NCBI GenBank assembly: GCA_002189035.1
Contig: NEEC01000010.1
Coordinates: 2,852,001 to 2,916,000 of the forward strand
Length of the DNA: 64,000 bases
Direction: 5' to 3'
From: Utricularia gibba
Taxonomy: Eukaryota; Streptophyta; Magnoliopsida; Lamiales; Lentibulariaceae
The position numbers and the translations under genes were made by a program. Below the pieces are notes generated by a model. The model was not told the origin of the DNA. It searched no databases and was given only the letters and a program-made list of their open reading frames with translations. Positions 38,299 through 49,953 of this stretch are shown piece by piece. Within the stretch, counting starts at the first letter, position 1, and the number at the start of each line of letters is the position of its first letter.

Positions 38299-40591
38299 TC
38301 ACATGCTTTGAGCTAATCCATGATGAATCAAGTATCCAAATGAAGATGACTGCCCGATCCAGTAAATGCACTTCTCCAGCCTGCCGCATTTCATCAGCCG
38401 CCGTATCGACTTCTGTTGAGCCACCGTGAGACTGCCGTTAACGGCGTCAACAAGCCCGGCAGTTGTTAGAGACATATCCTTGGCATAAAGGTGAAGTATC
38501 TTGGGAAGGTAGAGCTTCCTCTGATCTTTAACATACATAGTTGATTGGATGAACTCTTCCTTGGCGAGTTTGAGATCAGCAAATACGGTGTTTGCGGAGT
38601 AAACTCGAACCTGCAGTTGAGTTTGGTTGATATCAGCTGGATGGTCCCTGGAAAACACACAATCGGAGACGATGGATGGATGAACATGTACCGCAGGGTC
38701 TGTGATCATGCCTGAGCAAAGAGCAAAATGAACAAGTGGTTCAGGATACTCAATGGCATAGGGGTGCTCAGAGTTGCATGTCTTGAGCTTCTTCCCTGGA
38801 GACAGAAGTGTATGGAGCCACTGCAGTGGTGATGACAAGAGGAAATAAGTTTCGAAATCACGATTCACAGGATTTCAGATGGGGGAGCAAGCTGAGAAAT
38901 ACCTGTGCAGATGAGTGAGCTTTGATTCTCAAAATACAGCTTTGTATGTCACAAAGATTGATGCAGTGTCCACCAACATTATATGAAGCCTGCAAGAGAT
39001 ATGCCAACCTCTGTGGTGATGAGCATCATTGACTAGATGTACAAACAGCATGGTTCATGCGCTCTTTACCTTCATTATCAAGCTACTCCTGGTATAGATG
39101 TGAGTCCCATATGCTAAATACCCCTATCAAAAGCCAAACCATTCAGTGATACTCAAACAGGAGATATACATACAGATGAAGAAACTCCAAGATTCTCTGT
39201 AGTTTTTGCAAGGCATACATGCATCACCAATGCATTGTGAATGTTGATCCAAAATGCAAGTTTCTCCTCACGGCTCATCTTGTTTGGATTGACAATCTCA
39301 AGAGTCTTCACTAAGGACCTGAACAGCATCAACGAACCGAGAATATAAACAAGTCGCAATCTTTATAATCTCAACAAAACGGACAGTAGATAGGCTACCT
39401 GAACTTTTGAAGTTTTTTAGTAGCATAAGTGTAGCTCTCTTTGCCTAAACTTATCTTCAGAACTTCCAGCATTGATGAGTATGGTACCTTTTCACCTTTT
39501 AGACTATCTGGATTGAAGGGCTCAGAAGTTCTAGGATAGACTGAAAACTCCGAGCAGAAGAAATTGAAAAGCTGTTTCGATTTTTTGTTTGATCAGCAAG
39601 TTTACAATAGATTGAAGCTATGCATCTTATAATATCTTCGGACAGTCTATCAGGACAAAGAAGTGCATTAGGATTCCCATTCCCTAGATGATGAGCTAAG
39701 CTCATATGCCGCGTAAAAGCACCTTTCTTCTCCTGCATGAAATCATGTAAAGATTTACCTACAAAGCAAATGAAAACTAACCAGAAGTTGCACTAAACAA
39801 TACCTTAACCATTTCTGTAGAAACGACAAGGGGAGCGGATTTTCTTGGGGCAGAGAATGAGTTTTCCACATGAAGAAGTTCTCCTCTTTTATGCATTCCT
39901 GATCTAAGTTTCTGAAATGGCTCATCAGTTCGCTTTGGAAAGTTTCCGATACTGACACCTCCAGCAACACTCGGAAGATAAACAGTCCGGTAGAGAGATA
40001 GCAGATATCTTTCCAAATGCATTATTTCTTCTTCAAGTGTAACAATTTCTTCCATCAGTTTGATTGACTGCAGCAAGCACCAGCTAAAAGGTCAACCAAC
40101 GTCCAGCAAAACATAAAAAAAAAAGTCAAGTAAGAGAGACAGGCTGATTCAGAATGAAACGATTTTTTACAAACTTTATAATCCCTTGGAAACATCCATG
40201 AATCATATCCTCTAAATTCTTATTCTAGAAACATTGATTCCTGAAAAAAACAACCATTTATAAAGTGCTGTGAAGATCCTCTGCTGGTTTATCACTCTGT
40301 TCTGTGTACACTGACTTGTCTACGAAAGCTTATGCCACTCTTCCAGAACTACAATCAGTAAGGACAAAAAAGAAAAAAAAAATGGAACACCCGAATGAAA
40401 GAAAAAAGGTTGCAAGACAGATAAACGACACTGAAAGGGGAAATTCTAACATGATTTAAGCCAGGCCGTGGAGACTTATTGACCGCACTCTGATCTTCAG
40501 TAACGTCATTGCTAATCCCAGAAGTGGAGACACCAGAAAATGAAGAAGAAGAAGAAGAAGAGGTATCCATATGAACACTCAACACCCCCAT
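38299..40591 (-). CDS. MIP1-type leucine zipper / DUF547 protein (one frame break)
   Basis: Plant protein with an N-terminal ternary-complex-factor MIP1 leucine zipper and a C-terminal DUF547 domain; the biochemical role is not established. Exons (minus): 40591-40451, 40067-39804, 39732-39399, 39318-39219, 39123-39070, 38989-38903, 38820-38299. A serine run near residue 11 is coded by a GAA/AGA repeat. The zipper lies in exon 2 (LMEEIVTLEEEIMHLERYLL). DUF547 motifs: CPDRLSEDIIRCIASIYCKL, EEKLAFWINIHNALVMH, LAYGTHIYTRSSLIMK, ASYNVGGHCIN, HFALCSGMITDPAV. Exon 3 is broken at a T6 run (39581-39586) and is one base short; restored length would be 500 residues. The N terminus is short for the family, so an upstream exon may be missed. 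Confidence 0.9.
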
Positions 40592-41906
40592 ACCCGAATA
40601 CTCAATGATGCTCCACCTTCGTCAAACATTCACACCAATGCGATCATGAAGTGTCACAACGGCTCACAAATACCGAGGAATATTGAAAATTTGACAATAA
40701 ACATTAAATGCAAAAAACCCACAGAGCAAAACCATGAGAAAAAGTGGCAAGAAAATAATAAATGTTTAGAAATGCAGGGAGTGGATCAGAGGAGAACAGC
40801 TGGACTGAACACAGGGCGGCAGAGTTAAAAGCTTTGACACAGTCTTGGAGCAAGGAGGGGTAAAGTTTGTTGCGAATGGAAATCGGAATATAGTAGTTGA
40901 TAATGCATCCATCAAGCTGCCATTATCATGCTAAGGACAAACACTACGCTATGCCACTTTGGGTAAATTATGAGGATGATGGCAATTGACAATAGGGTAA
41001 AGCGATGAAGGAGACCGAGAGCTCGACGACAAGCCCATCATAATCTTATCTTTACACCCTTGTCATTTTCTGCCAAATTCATCTCCAAACCAAACCATCT
41101 TCCAAGTTGTATCCCTCTACTGGATCATTCAACTCTCCACCCAAGTTCTTTCTCCCTTCATCCTCCACGGGAGAACAGTATCAGAAGTTCTCGATGAAGA
41201 CCTAACTATAAGAGCAAACGCAGATCAATGTAAACCGATGCCCCGTCAAGATTCTTCCAATTACCAGCTTCATTTTGTAGCAGCGCAATGAAGGGCAACA
41301 GATCGCCTTCGCGCGGGCTTAAAAGGCCCAAAATCCGCCAACGGAACCGTCCACCAGCTCAGTGGGCTGCTCTGACAAATGAGAATGGGCTGGGAGCCCG
41401 ACCCAGTCCTAGGAACCAACCCATTTGTTCCACCCAGGCCCAGTATCATATTTTTTTTATTTTTTTTAAAGATAAAAAATTGATATTTATAACTTCTTAG
41501 ATTATTTTTTAAAAATATATTTTTTTTTAATATAAAATTGATTATAGAATATTTTTTAATAATTATAACATATGGAAAATTTATTATGACAATGAGGCTT
41601 TGTTTGGTTAGTTGATTTTAATTTTTATGAATTTAGATTCTTTGGGTTTAAACAAACTTAATTATATAGATATAAAAATAATCATACCTCTCTTAGGTAT
41701 ATATATATATGAGTATAATATGTGGTGACTACATAAAAAACAACATAATTTTATTAAATCTATTATAAATCAATCTTATAATTTCATGTCAAATAAGGCC
41801 AAAGTGAATCAAGGCAAAAGCCATTATGGGTTTCTAATGAAATCTTAGCATCAGACAAGAAATAACTAAAACAGTTGGAACTGCAACACAAGGCAAGCAG
41901 GTCGGG
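40592..41906. other. intergenic region between WIP and DUF547 genes
   Basis: This holds the DUF547 gene promoter and leader and the WIP gene 3' end. 41310-41450 contains several GGCCCA/TGGGC motifs, and 41434-41450 is a 17-base match to 58963-58979. 41450-41790 is strongly AT-rich. No gene is supported. Confidence 0.55.
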
Positions 41907-42995
41907 TTATGGCCGGGATGGACTCGGCCGGCTGACGGAGACATCGAAGTAGATGGGGCAGGCAGGGCCATGGCCGAGGCCAAAGGCGGCAACGTGGTCC
42001 TTGAGGGACCTTTTGTGCTTGAAATCTGAGCCGCAAACGCAGAGCCACCTCTTGCCGCAGTTCTTCTCATGGGTGCGCCAGTCCCCTTTCACGGCCAACG
42101 CCTTGCCGCATTTTCCGCAGGTGAAGTCCTTGGCGCCGTGCTTTCTCTTGTAATGGGTTTGCAGTGTGCGGAAGTCCTTCAGCGGCCGCGCCTTCGGGTG
42201 CTCGATGTTGTTCTTGCATCCTTGCTCGCAACAAAAACACGCCACGCGCCCGGTGGCTCGGTGGTGGTGGTGGTGCTGCGGCGGCGGCGCTCCCTTCAGC
42301 GAAGCTGGGCCCTTTCGGAACTCCGAGCCGTGGCTCCACAGGTGCATCTTGTAGTAAAAACGAATGGCTCGATTATCGTGATGAAGATGATGAAGAATAT
42401 GAAAAACCCACAGCACGCACCCGTTGTAGAAGTGTAGAAATGGAAAGCTTGCCCTATCCCTAATTGCTTTGATTAAGGGTTTTAGGAAGGTTTCCTATGC
42501 TATAAATTTTGTATTTTTGTGGACTCGATCCATTTACCATTCCAACAGATGATCACATAAGATGAATGTTAATGGAACCTGAAGATTGTTGTGGCGGTTG
42601 AAGAACTTGCTACAGATGCTGCAACAGAAGAGACTGAACCCCAAGAGGATCTCCTCCCGGCTCGGTATCCAGAACTGGGTCGGCCACGACGGAGCCACTT
42701 CCCTTTTCGGGTCGCCGTTGTTGGTGCTCGGGAGGCCCATACGTAGAGCTACGGCGGCATTGTCGCTTTCTCCCTGCTCCCTGTCGACGGTTGAAGCTCC
42801 ATTACCGGAGGAGCCCGGTTTCTCCTTGAAGAAATCGAACGGTTCGAACGCAGCTCCATCCATACTCCCACCTGATGATGGTTTCAGAAATGAAGTGGCC
42901 GGGTGGAGCTCCCAGATAAACGATGGCGTAATGATGCACATGGGCCAGGGGGCTTCCATTTCCTGCATGGGGCATGCATCAGCGGAGTGCGGCAA
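41907..42995 (-). CDS. WIP-domain C2H2 zinc finger transcription factor
   Basis: Member of the plant WIP family (TRANSPARENT TESTA 1/NO TRANSMITTING TRACT group), nuclear regulators of organ and seed-coat development. Two exons, 42995-42579 and 42347-41907, phase 0, 285 residues, frame intact. The family-defining block starts at [18 protein letters not shown]. The first finger is [21 protein letters not shown], split by the intron as usual. Next are [10 protein letters not shown], the C-rich [55 protein letters not shown] and [21 protein letters not shown] histidine-rich insert (QHHHHH) follows SLKG. The N-terminal region is too divergent to assign a specific WIP number. Confidence 0.94.
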
Positions 42996-43292
42996 ATATG
43001 GTGGAATTCAAAGCGTTTTTTGTCATCTTCTTCATTCGGAATTTCATGCTGCAGGAATGGATTGCTCACAACCTTTGTTTCCAGTTTTATTCCCTTTTTT
43101 CCTTGAGGAGGAAGCGATAGTTACCAAATCAGTGCAGCCCCTCTCTTCTCCCCTGCAGGCTGCACGTTTCAAATTCCTAGATTCATTCATCTTCCTCAAA
43201 TGGGTCTCGCCATTCCATTCTTTGAAATGGAAACGATGAAACATGCAATCAGAATTAGCAAAACGTTGTCTTTTCATTAATTGATCTCTGGT

Positions 43293-45627
43293 TTATACAG
43301 AACTGGAGTCCACCACGATGCCACAGAGCTCCGGCTCTACATCTCTTTCATCAACATCATAAACCGGTCTCCGTTCGAAGTACCAGTCCCCAACAGCCTG
43401 CTGAACATTCTGCAAAACCATGGCCATCAGCTGATTATCACCTCGTTAAAAAGCAGTCATATACAACGACGAACAAGAATCCCACCTTGCTCCCCACCGG
43501 AGCCAACGGAATGGACCATTTCCGATCATCATCCAGGTGCGAGTGCGCGACGCAGGCGTGCACGAACAGCCCTCTTCCAGGACCATACCCAACCTTCTCC
43601 TTCAACGTCTTCACAAATATTCTCCTGAAATCTGCTCCATGGTGCGAGTGGAAGCTCCCGTTTAAACCCCAAACAAAAACTGCCGTGCTGGGAACCGGGA
43701 ATGAAGAAGCTACGCACCTTTCATGGTCTGAATGTCACGAGGGGTGCAGCCACGCACTGCATGAGTGCAGTTTAGGAAGGTGGAGTCTACGTTGTCGATC
43801 CCCGTCGGCATCTGCAACTCGGATCATCCGCATCATCGAACTGAGTAATCATGTAATGCAAGATAACCGATTGATTACCTGGTAATTGTCGAAACCTGAT
43901 TCGATTACAAAGAGCGGTGTCTTGATATCCTGGATGATGTTTTGTGGAAACATACACTGAAGACAATATAACTCATTACCATCACAGACGCAACATTGCA
44001 GTAAACAATTTGATCCATGTAAAAAAAAAATATATATAGAATAAGAAATTTTCGAGATAAAAAAGGGCAACAAATTTTTCAAAATAGGCAGCAAACTAGA
44101 ATAATTATAAACTTAGATGAATCTTAAATAGATTAAAAACTAGTAAATTGACAGTTTATATAAAAAAATATTCTCTAATTTTGAATGAGATATTTTTTTG
44201 AAAAAAAACATAAAATCATGAAAATTAAGTTTTCGAAGAATACAATATCATTATCTTTATCATTTGAGTAGGGGATAATAATAATAATATTATTAGTAGT
44301 AGTACAAAAAAACCTAATTATTTGGCTAGGTTCTCTTACCAGAGTTGGGGCCAGTCTCGATGTGCACTCCTTCGGTAGGAACTTAGCTACATGCTGCATG
44401 AAATCGTAATGTGGATTAATAAATCACAATAATAACATTTTTGAAAAATAAAAAGAAAAAAGGAATTAAATACGTGTCTTTGGATGACGGCATCGAACCG
44501 GTGCTCTCTTAAGTCGAACCCGGGCAGGGACCGGTCGGTCCTGGAGTAAAAAGTAATATTAGTCTACATATAATTGGGACGAGTGTGAAGTTACGAAAGT
44601 GCCCACCCGGCGAGAAAGAATCCGGAGTCGGCTATGCACTTGACCGTTTTAACGTCGCCGACGAGTGACCGGAACATGTCGCAGTGAAGCATTGCGGCCA
44701 CTCCCCGGCGGAGGACCCGCTCAGTATGGCCTGACCGGAAAGCGGAAAATATCTTGAGAGATGGAGATGAAACTTGAAAGGTGCGCTCTTTCAGAAAGGG
44801 GGTTTTGGTTACGTACGTTATCAGCTCTTTGCATTCCCTTGGCAAGAAGATCTGTCATCACACGCTTGAAAATCTGCATCCCCTTTCTGGTAAGGTTCAT
44901 TTCCTGTCAAGGACGACGCTTGTTATTTGATGCTTAGTAATCCTGCAACACCGCCTGAAAACTAGCCTTGTCAAAAGGGGCATCGCCCATGAAGGAGGCG
45001 CCGTCACAGTAGACAACTCGGACTCTATTCCAGTTATAGAAATCAGGATTCAGGGAGTGATCGTGGGCGAGTATTCCGGGGAGCAGCATCGTATCGGGTA
45101 GTTTATATGTCGTCTTGTTCTGAATCCATGTCTGGCAGAACCCACCTCCACACCACGCCCCGCCCTGAACCAGAAAACAACTTTTTCACCTGCCACTATT
45201 CCCTCAAAACGTGCATTTTTACCAGAAGGAAGACGACCCAATTTTTAGCTCCCTCTCCATATCCTTGGGAGTAGTAGTACCCAGCAGGACTCCCATCCAA
45301 GCAAACTGCACAATGCACACCCACCCATTCACAACACGAAAGAAGCCTCCAAACACAGGAATGGGAGAAAAGAAACTCAACATCTAATTGTTTAGATCCT
45401 AATCTCCAAGAAACCCAAATCCAAATCAGCAGAGTGCGAAACAATTACTAGGGATTTCAATTTCATTTTCCTAAGAAAGAACCTGCGTGATCAGCATTGG
45501 AGGTGGGGAGACGAATAAACACCGCGGGACGTTGAGCATCAGTTTTGAGGAGCGTCGAGGAGAAAACCTGAAGGAATACTACGGCTACCAGACAGCGACG
45601 AGGCGGGGCGGAAAGCTGGTTTGCCAT
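43293..45627 (-). CDS. pectin acetylesterase, CE13 family (one frame break)
   Basis: Secreted cell-wall enzyme that removes acetyl groups from pectin. Eleven exons (minus): 45627-45483, 45305-45223, 45164-44967, 44903-44817, 44730-44607, 44540-44474, 44393-44340, 43956-43879, 43811-43718, 43631-43486, 43409-43293. Near-N-terminal hydrophobic stretch (CLVAVVFLQVFSSTLL) serves as signal anchor. Family motifs: VCLDGSPAGYYY, GGAWCGGG, NPDFYNWNRVRVVYCDGASF, nucleophile serine in LSGSSAG, CIADSGFFLAG, IKTPLFVIESGFDNYQ, and AVGDWYFER near the end. The exon with the nucleophile is broken at a C4 run (44703-44706) and one base short, while its flanking phases fit a longer exon; intact length would be 397 residues. 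FLLGGAWC has Leu where the family usually has Glu. The intron after 44967 has a GC donor. Confidence 0.9.
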
Positions 45628-47104
45628 GTTTTTGAAGGTAACGGCGCTATTTCTCTTGGCGCTTCATCATCTTTTTTTCACCAGGAGAAAGAAAACAGCG
45701 TGGTTTTTTCTCTGGGATGGCTGCTGCTGCGTGAGCAAGATGGGAGAACAATGGATCACCTTGAGATGCTCAAGTTTGTGTGGTGTAGAGATAACTTCGA
45801 TTCTGCTACTTTTTTGTTTTTTCACCCTCGTTTTCTCCGTTGGAGACGAATTCTTTTTTTTCTATATTATTTTTTATGTTGATAAATTTTATAAATAAAA
45901 AATAATATTTTATAATATTATAGTAACACAAAACTTGTAATTGATTCTCAAACTATAGATTCAATGGAGTTGATTTGATTAGAAAAAAAAATGATAGAAT
46001 CGATTCGAAAATCCGTCAACTTTTGGTTAATCAACGAAAATGAACGAGTTGAAAATGTAGCTTGCAATGTTAACTTGTGCATAAATCTTACTCTATCTTA
46101 ATATAGAAATATTCATACGGACAAGGGTATGGCTTATGGAAAATAAAAAATATAGTATATGTTCTATTTATGGAAGTGAATTTAGTGGACTTTCTTGTGG
46201 AATTGGGCCACGATATTTCTAGAGGCCCATTTGAGGGGTTTCCTTTTCGGTGGTGGGAGCCCATTTAAGTTTGACTCTGGCCGTACAACGTACGGAGATT
46301 GGAGATGGATGGCTCATAGAAACGTGCACTCAATCTCGCTGGTTTGACGGCTTTCCCCTCGGATCCGTCAGAAATAAAAAAAATTCGTTTCGATTCGGAA
46401 ACCAGGGTTTTCTTTTTTTTTTTCTTTGTTCTTGTGAAGGAAATGGCTGGAATCTGATACTCCGCTTAATGTTTCTGCGAATCAAACATGCTGATTTACT
46501 GTATTAAGGGCTGGATTCAATACAAAGATGAGTTTTTTTTTTTTTTTTACTGGTTTACCGTTCAATGGATTTGAGAAATTGTGAATTCGGGGTCGTGTCT
46601 GCGATATACTAATGCTGTCTCACTTCGTACACAGACTGGGGCCATCTGATTTTTTGAATTTCGCTCTTCATTGCATCCTCATTAATGTCATTACCCATCC
46701 ATGGGTAATGCCACCTAGCACTACTAAGCAAAAAAATTAATACTTTTATACGACAATGGATGCGGTTATGTTGTCCATACCAGCATCAGTTAATTTGAAG
46801 TTTGAGGATCATCTGTCAGCCTGTGGGTATGGTCACTAGTTAGGAGGATTCAGGGGTATGTGAAATCAACATCACTCCTATTCTGTTGCTGTCTTTTCAC
46901 ATCACTCAACAAAATGATTATACTCTTTGCTTTCACTTTTCTTGGACCAGAAAGCAATCATCTGCATGGCCTGCATTTATACCATGATTAATAGATCCTT
47001 CTCCTCACATTTGCATCAGAATTACATCCAACAGCATAGCCTGTCTGTGAAATGAAAATTGACGCATTATGACATACAGACGCATCTTCCTTCTAAAGTT
47101 GCCG
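45628..47104. other. intergenic region
   Basis: Promoter of the pectin acetylesterase gene on the left, AT-rich DNA (45.85-46.15 kb), then GGGCCA/GGCCCA motifs near 46205-46230. 46021-46038 matches 59510-59527 in inverted orientation over 18 bases. No gene is supported. Confidence 0.5.
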
Positions 47105-47743
47105 CTAACATAAGAGGCTTAAACTCTGGTCGAATGATTGACCAGACGGCTGCATGAATTTACAGTTGGGGCATGCAGGAGAAGACTTGCACATTATCAC
47201 TAACAAGTAGCACTTTTTGCACACAGCTGTAAACATCTCTTGCTGGTCCTCTTCAAATGTTAGCCATGAAGGTGATCGTCTATGACCCTTTGAGTTGCTG
47301 GAGTTCCTGATGCAAAAGAAAGAGCTTTTCGCAGAATCTTCCCTCTTGTTGGTTTCCTCTTGATTGCTCCCCGCATGCTGGCAAGGAAGATTCAGTTTAA
47401 GCTCCAAGCTCATCGGCGCTGGACTCGAATCACATGAATCCCTCTTCTTCGTCGTTGTGTTGTAGTAGAATATCTGCCCTGTCTATTTATGCTATAAGTA
47501 AGGTGCTACACAGAAAGATGAATAATCATGCAGAGTTCTACGCTGATAAAAATCTACCTTCACATCAAGGCATTGTTGCCAGTTGAGTGGAAATGGAGTC
47601 TGCCTTGGTATATGTGTACCCAGGCTTCTCATCTTGGCATGCTGCTTCTCCTTTGTAAGTTCCTCATCAGAAGCATTCCATTTTCGCTTCTTGGAAGAGC
47701 TCTGGTGATGTAGATTTTCTCTTGATGTTTGCAGAGAAACCAT
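47105..47743 (-). CDS. small WW-like / GIR1-type zinc-ribbon protein
   Basis: Plant-specific small protein of unknown biochemical role. Two exons, 47743-47558 and 47473-47105, phase 0, 184 residues. The N terminus is basic (SSSKKRKWN). TPFPLNWQQCLDVK/IFYYNTTTKKRDS resembles a WW domain across the intron, with the aromatic YY pair but no second tryptophan. MSLELKLNLPC resembles an EAR-type repression motif (LxLxL). The C terminus AAVCKKCYLLVIMCKSSPACPNC-type spacing (CX2C...CX2C) is the zinc ribbon of GIR1-like proteins. The gene is intact. A role as transcriptional co-repressor adaptor is an inference from the LxLxL motif. Confidence 0.75.
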
Positions 47744-49953
47744 TGTTGAAGGAAGAATCCACCAGACGAAAGATACTACATAGTGAAGTAAATGGATGTT
47801 GTTTATAAAGATGGTGAACTGTTCGGTGAGCAGGGTGCTAGCTTGAAGAGTGAACCATGAGATTGAATGCCCCATTAATGATGGCCATGCAATGAATCCT
47901 GCTCTGTCTTCTGGTCAAAAAAATAAAAATAAAAATAAAAAATTCAAGCTTTTAACCAGCAGAAGAGTTTTTCATATCAATGGAGTGCAGTTTACAGGCA
48001 GAATCCATTAGGGAAACAGCCAGCTTTTATTGTGGCACTGCGGAGTCTCAGGTCAGTACTCATCTTCAAAATGAATTGCTTCAGTACATCTTGGCCTGCT
48101 GGTATGGTCTTTCATTAACTTGCTACTCCCATCTCTTTAATAATAAAAAAAACACCTTGTTATTGACCACTCTCTGTAAGCTTTTATCAAACTTAACAGG
48201 CTGTTTTTCATGGACCATTTCTGCCTTATAAGACTGTGGTACCTCAACTAAAGATTCATTACAACAAAAATCATACTCCTCTTTATTTTTTTCCTTTCCT
48301 TTTCTCTTTTTTTTTTTTTTTGGTGTAACTCTTACAAGACATGCAGCAGCTATCATAAATATCATCAGTTTAGGGTGGGGCAATCATGGAGACACTTGAT
48401 CAAAGCTTCTTTAAAAGAAAAAAAGGCAAAAACCAAAAATGATAAAAAAAGGACAGACTGATTTTTAATATAAGCTATAGTTGCAGTTGCAGCTATTCAT
48501 TGTGCAACCATCCCTCCCAACCACCCTCACCTCCCATTTTAATACAATCTTGCTCTCTTATGTGTTGCTCTGCATGCCCATCTTTTTGAATTTGTAGTTT
48601 GAATCGCTGGTGGATATGATACCACTCATTGCAAATTTTCAAAGTCTGCAGTCTAATCATTTGCATTGTAAATCAAAGAACAGCATAAATGGCAACTCAA
48701 AAGACCATCAAACTGTGAATAAAAACTTGAACCAACCAAGGGCCATTAGAAGGTTCTAAGCTCTGTTTGTCCCTGTACTCCACTTTTTTGAAAAGACGAC
48801 TCTGCAAGTACAGACTACCAAGGAGTCGTCAAGTCACAAAAAAACAAGGACAAGGGAGTGGAGTAACGATGGCCTTGCCTGCTTAGTTCTCACCCCCACA
48901 ACAGAAGTACGACTCTACTACGTTAATCATACTTATTGCTTAACCACGCAAGCCAGAGAGTATCGTTACCTTACGACAGTTCCTTCGGAGGTGGGGCGGA
49001 TGATGGAATAGGACCAGAAGGTACAACTCGCACGTGGCATTGCATTCAATTGGGGGGATTCACGGAGCAGCAGGGCGAGGCAGCTGTCTGCCTCCCCCAT
49101 TTAAGCACATCTGCCCTCATCTCCATTCCTCGGGCCGCAAGGTTCCCACCGCCCACGACCTCGTTCGACGCATGGCCGGGCGGCTTTCCTTTAGGGCCCC
49201 GGACTCAGCGGACACGGAGGTGGCTGTAGTTCGAATATGGGTCGGGCCTCGAGGATCCGGATCGGCCCAAGACCCACTCAGAGATTCAGATTTCGGGCCA
49301 ATTACTATTTCCTCTTTCAACCCATCAAAGAGGACCAGATCATGATTTGGTTTTCGATGTGTTAAAATTGAGCTGAATTTATTTTTTGATTTATCCATGA
49401 TTTGGGGTTGGAAAATATAATTTTAATAATTTAAATTTCAAATTTTTTTTATAAAAATTATTGGATTGAATCAAAAAAATTCAAATCAAACAGGTCTAAC
49501 CTCATATTCAATTCTTAATTTTAAGACACTGATTTGTTTAATTATAAGTTGGAGTCTATCCACCCAAAATTCATACTTTACTAGAATTTTTTTTCTAAAA
49601 AAATATTTAAAAATGTATCAATCAGATATAATTTAATTTTTGAAAATCATTTTTTTGAGAATTAAGACAATAAAAATTGGGTAGCTATTAAGCACCTATT
49701 AAAAAAATTAATTCCACTTTCTCCCAATACCAAAATCTTTTTTTTAAGAAAAAAAGACAAGGATTAGACAAAGATGAAGTGACACAAACTAATATTACAA
49801 GGTGGGCGCTAAGGAAACAGTGGTGGTATCCCATTCCATCTCCTCTAACCCTAGTCTACCTACTCCTTCTCTACCACTCCTCCATGGGGCTTGCTGGTTG
49901 GCTAGGGTTACGTCATGGTGATCACTCCCAATTCCCACAGTCGATGTAATGAT
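47744..49953. other. intergenic region between zinc-ribbon and NAC genes
   Basis: About 2.2 kb without a supported gene. 48.95-49.3 kb is GC-rich with overlapping open frames on both strands that match nothing known. 49.38-49.75 kb is AT-rich and includes ATTTTAAGACACTG (49518-49531), also found near 52.9 and 58.9 kb. Confidence 0.5.

Noticed and set aside
42069-43239. Long plus-strand frames over the WIP gene
   Set aside because: Antisense shadows of the GC-rich WIP exons.
48936-49345. GC-rich overlapping frames on both strands
   Set aside because: No domain in any frame; GC content alone lengthens open frames.
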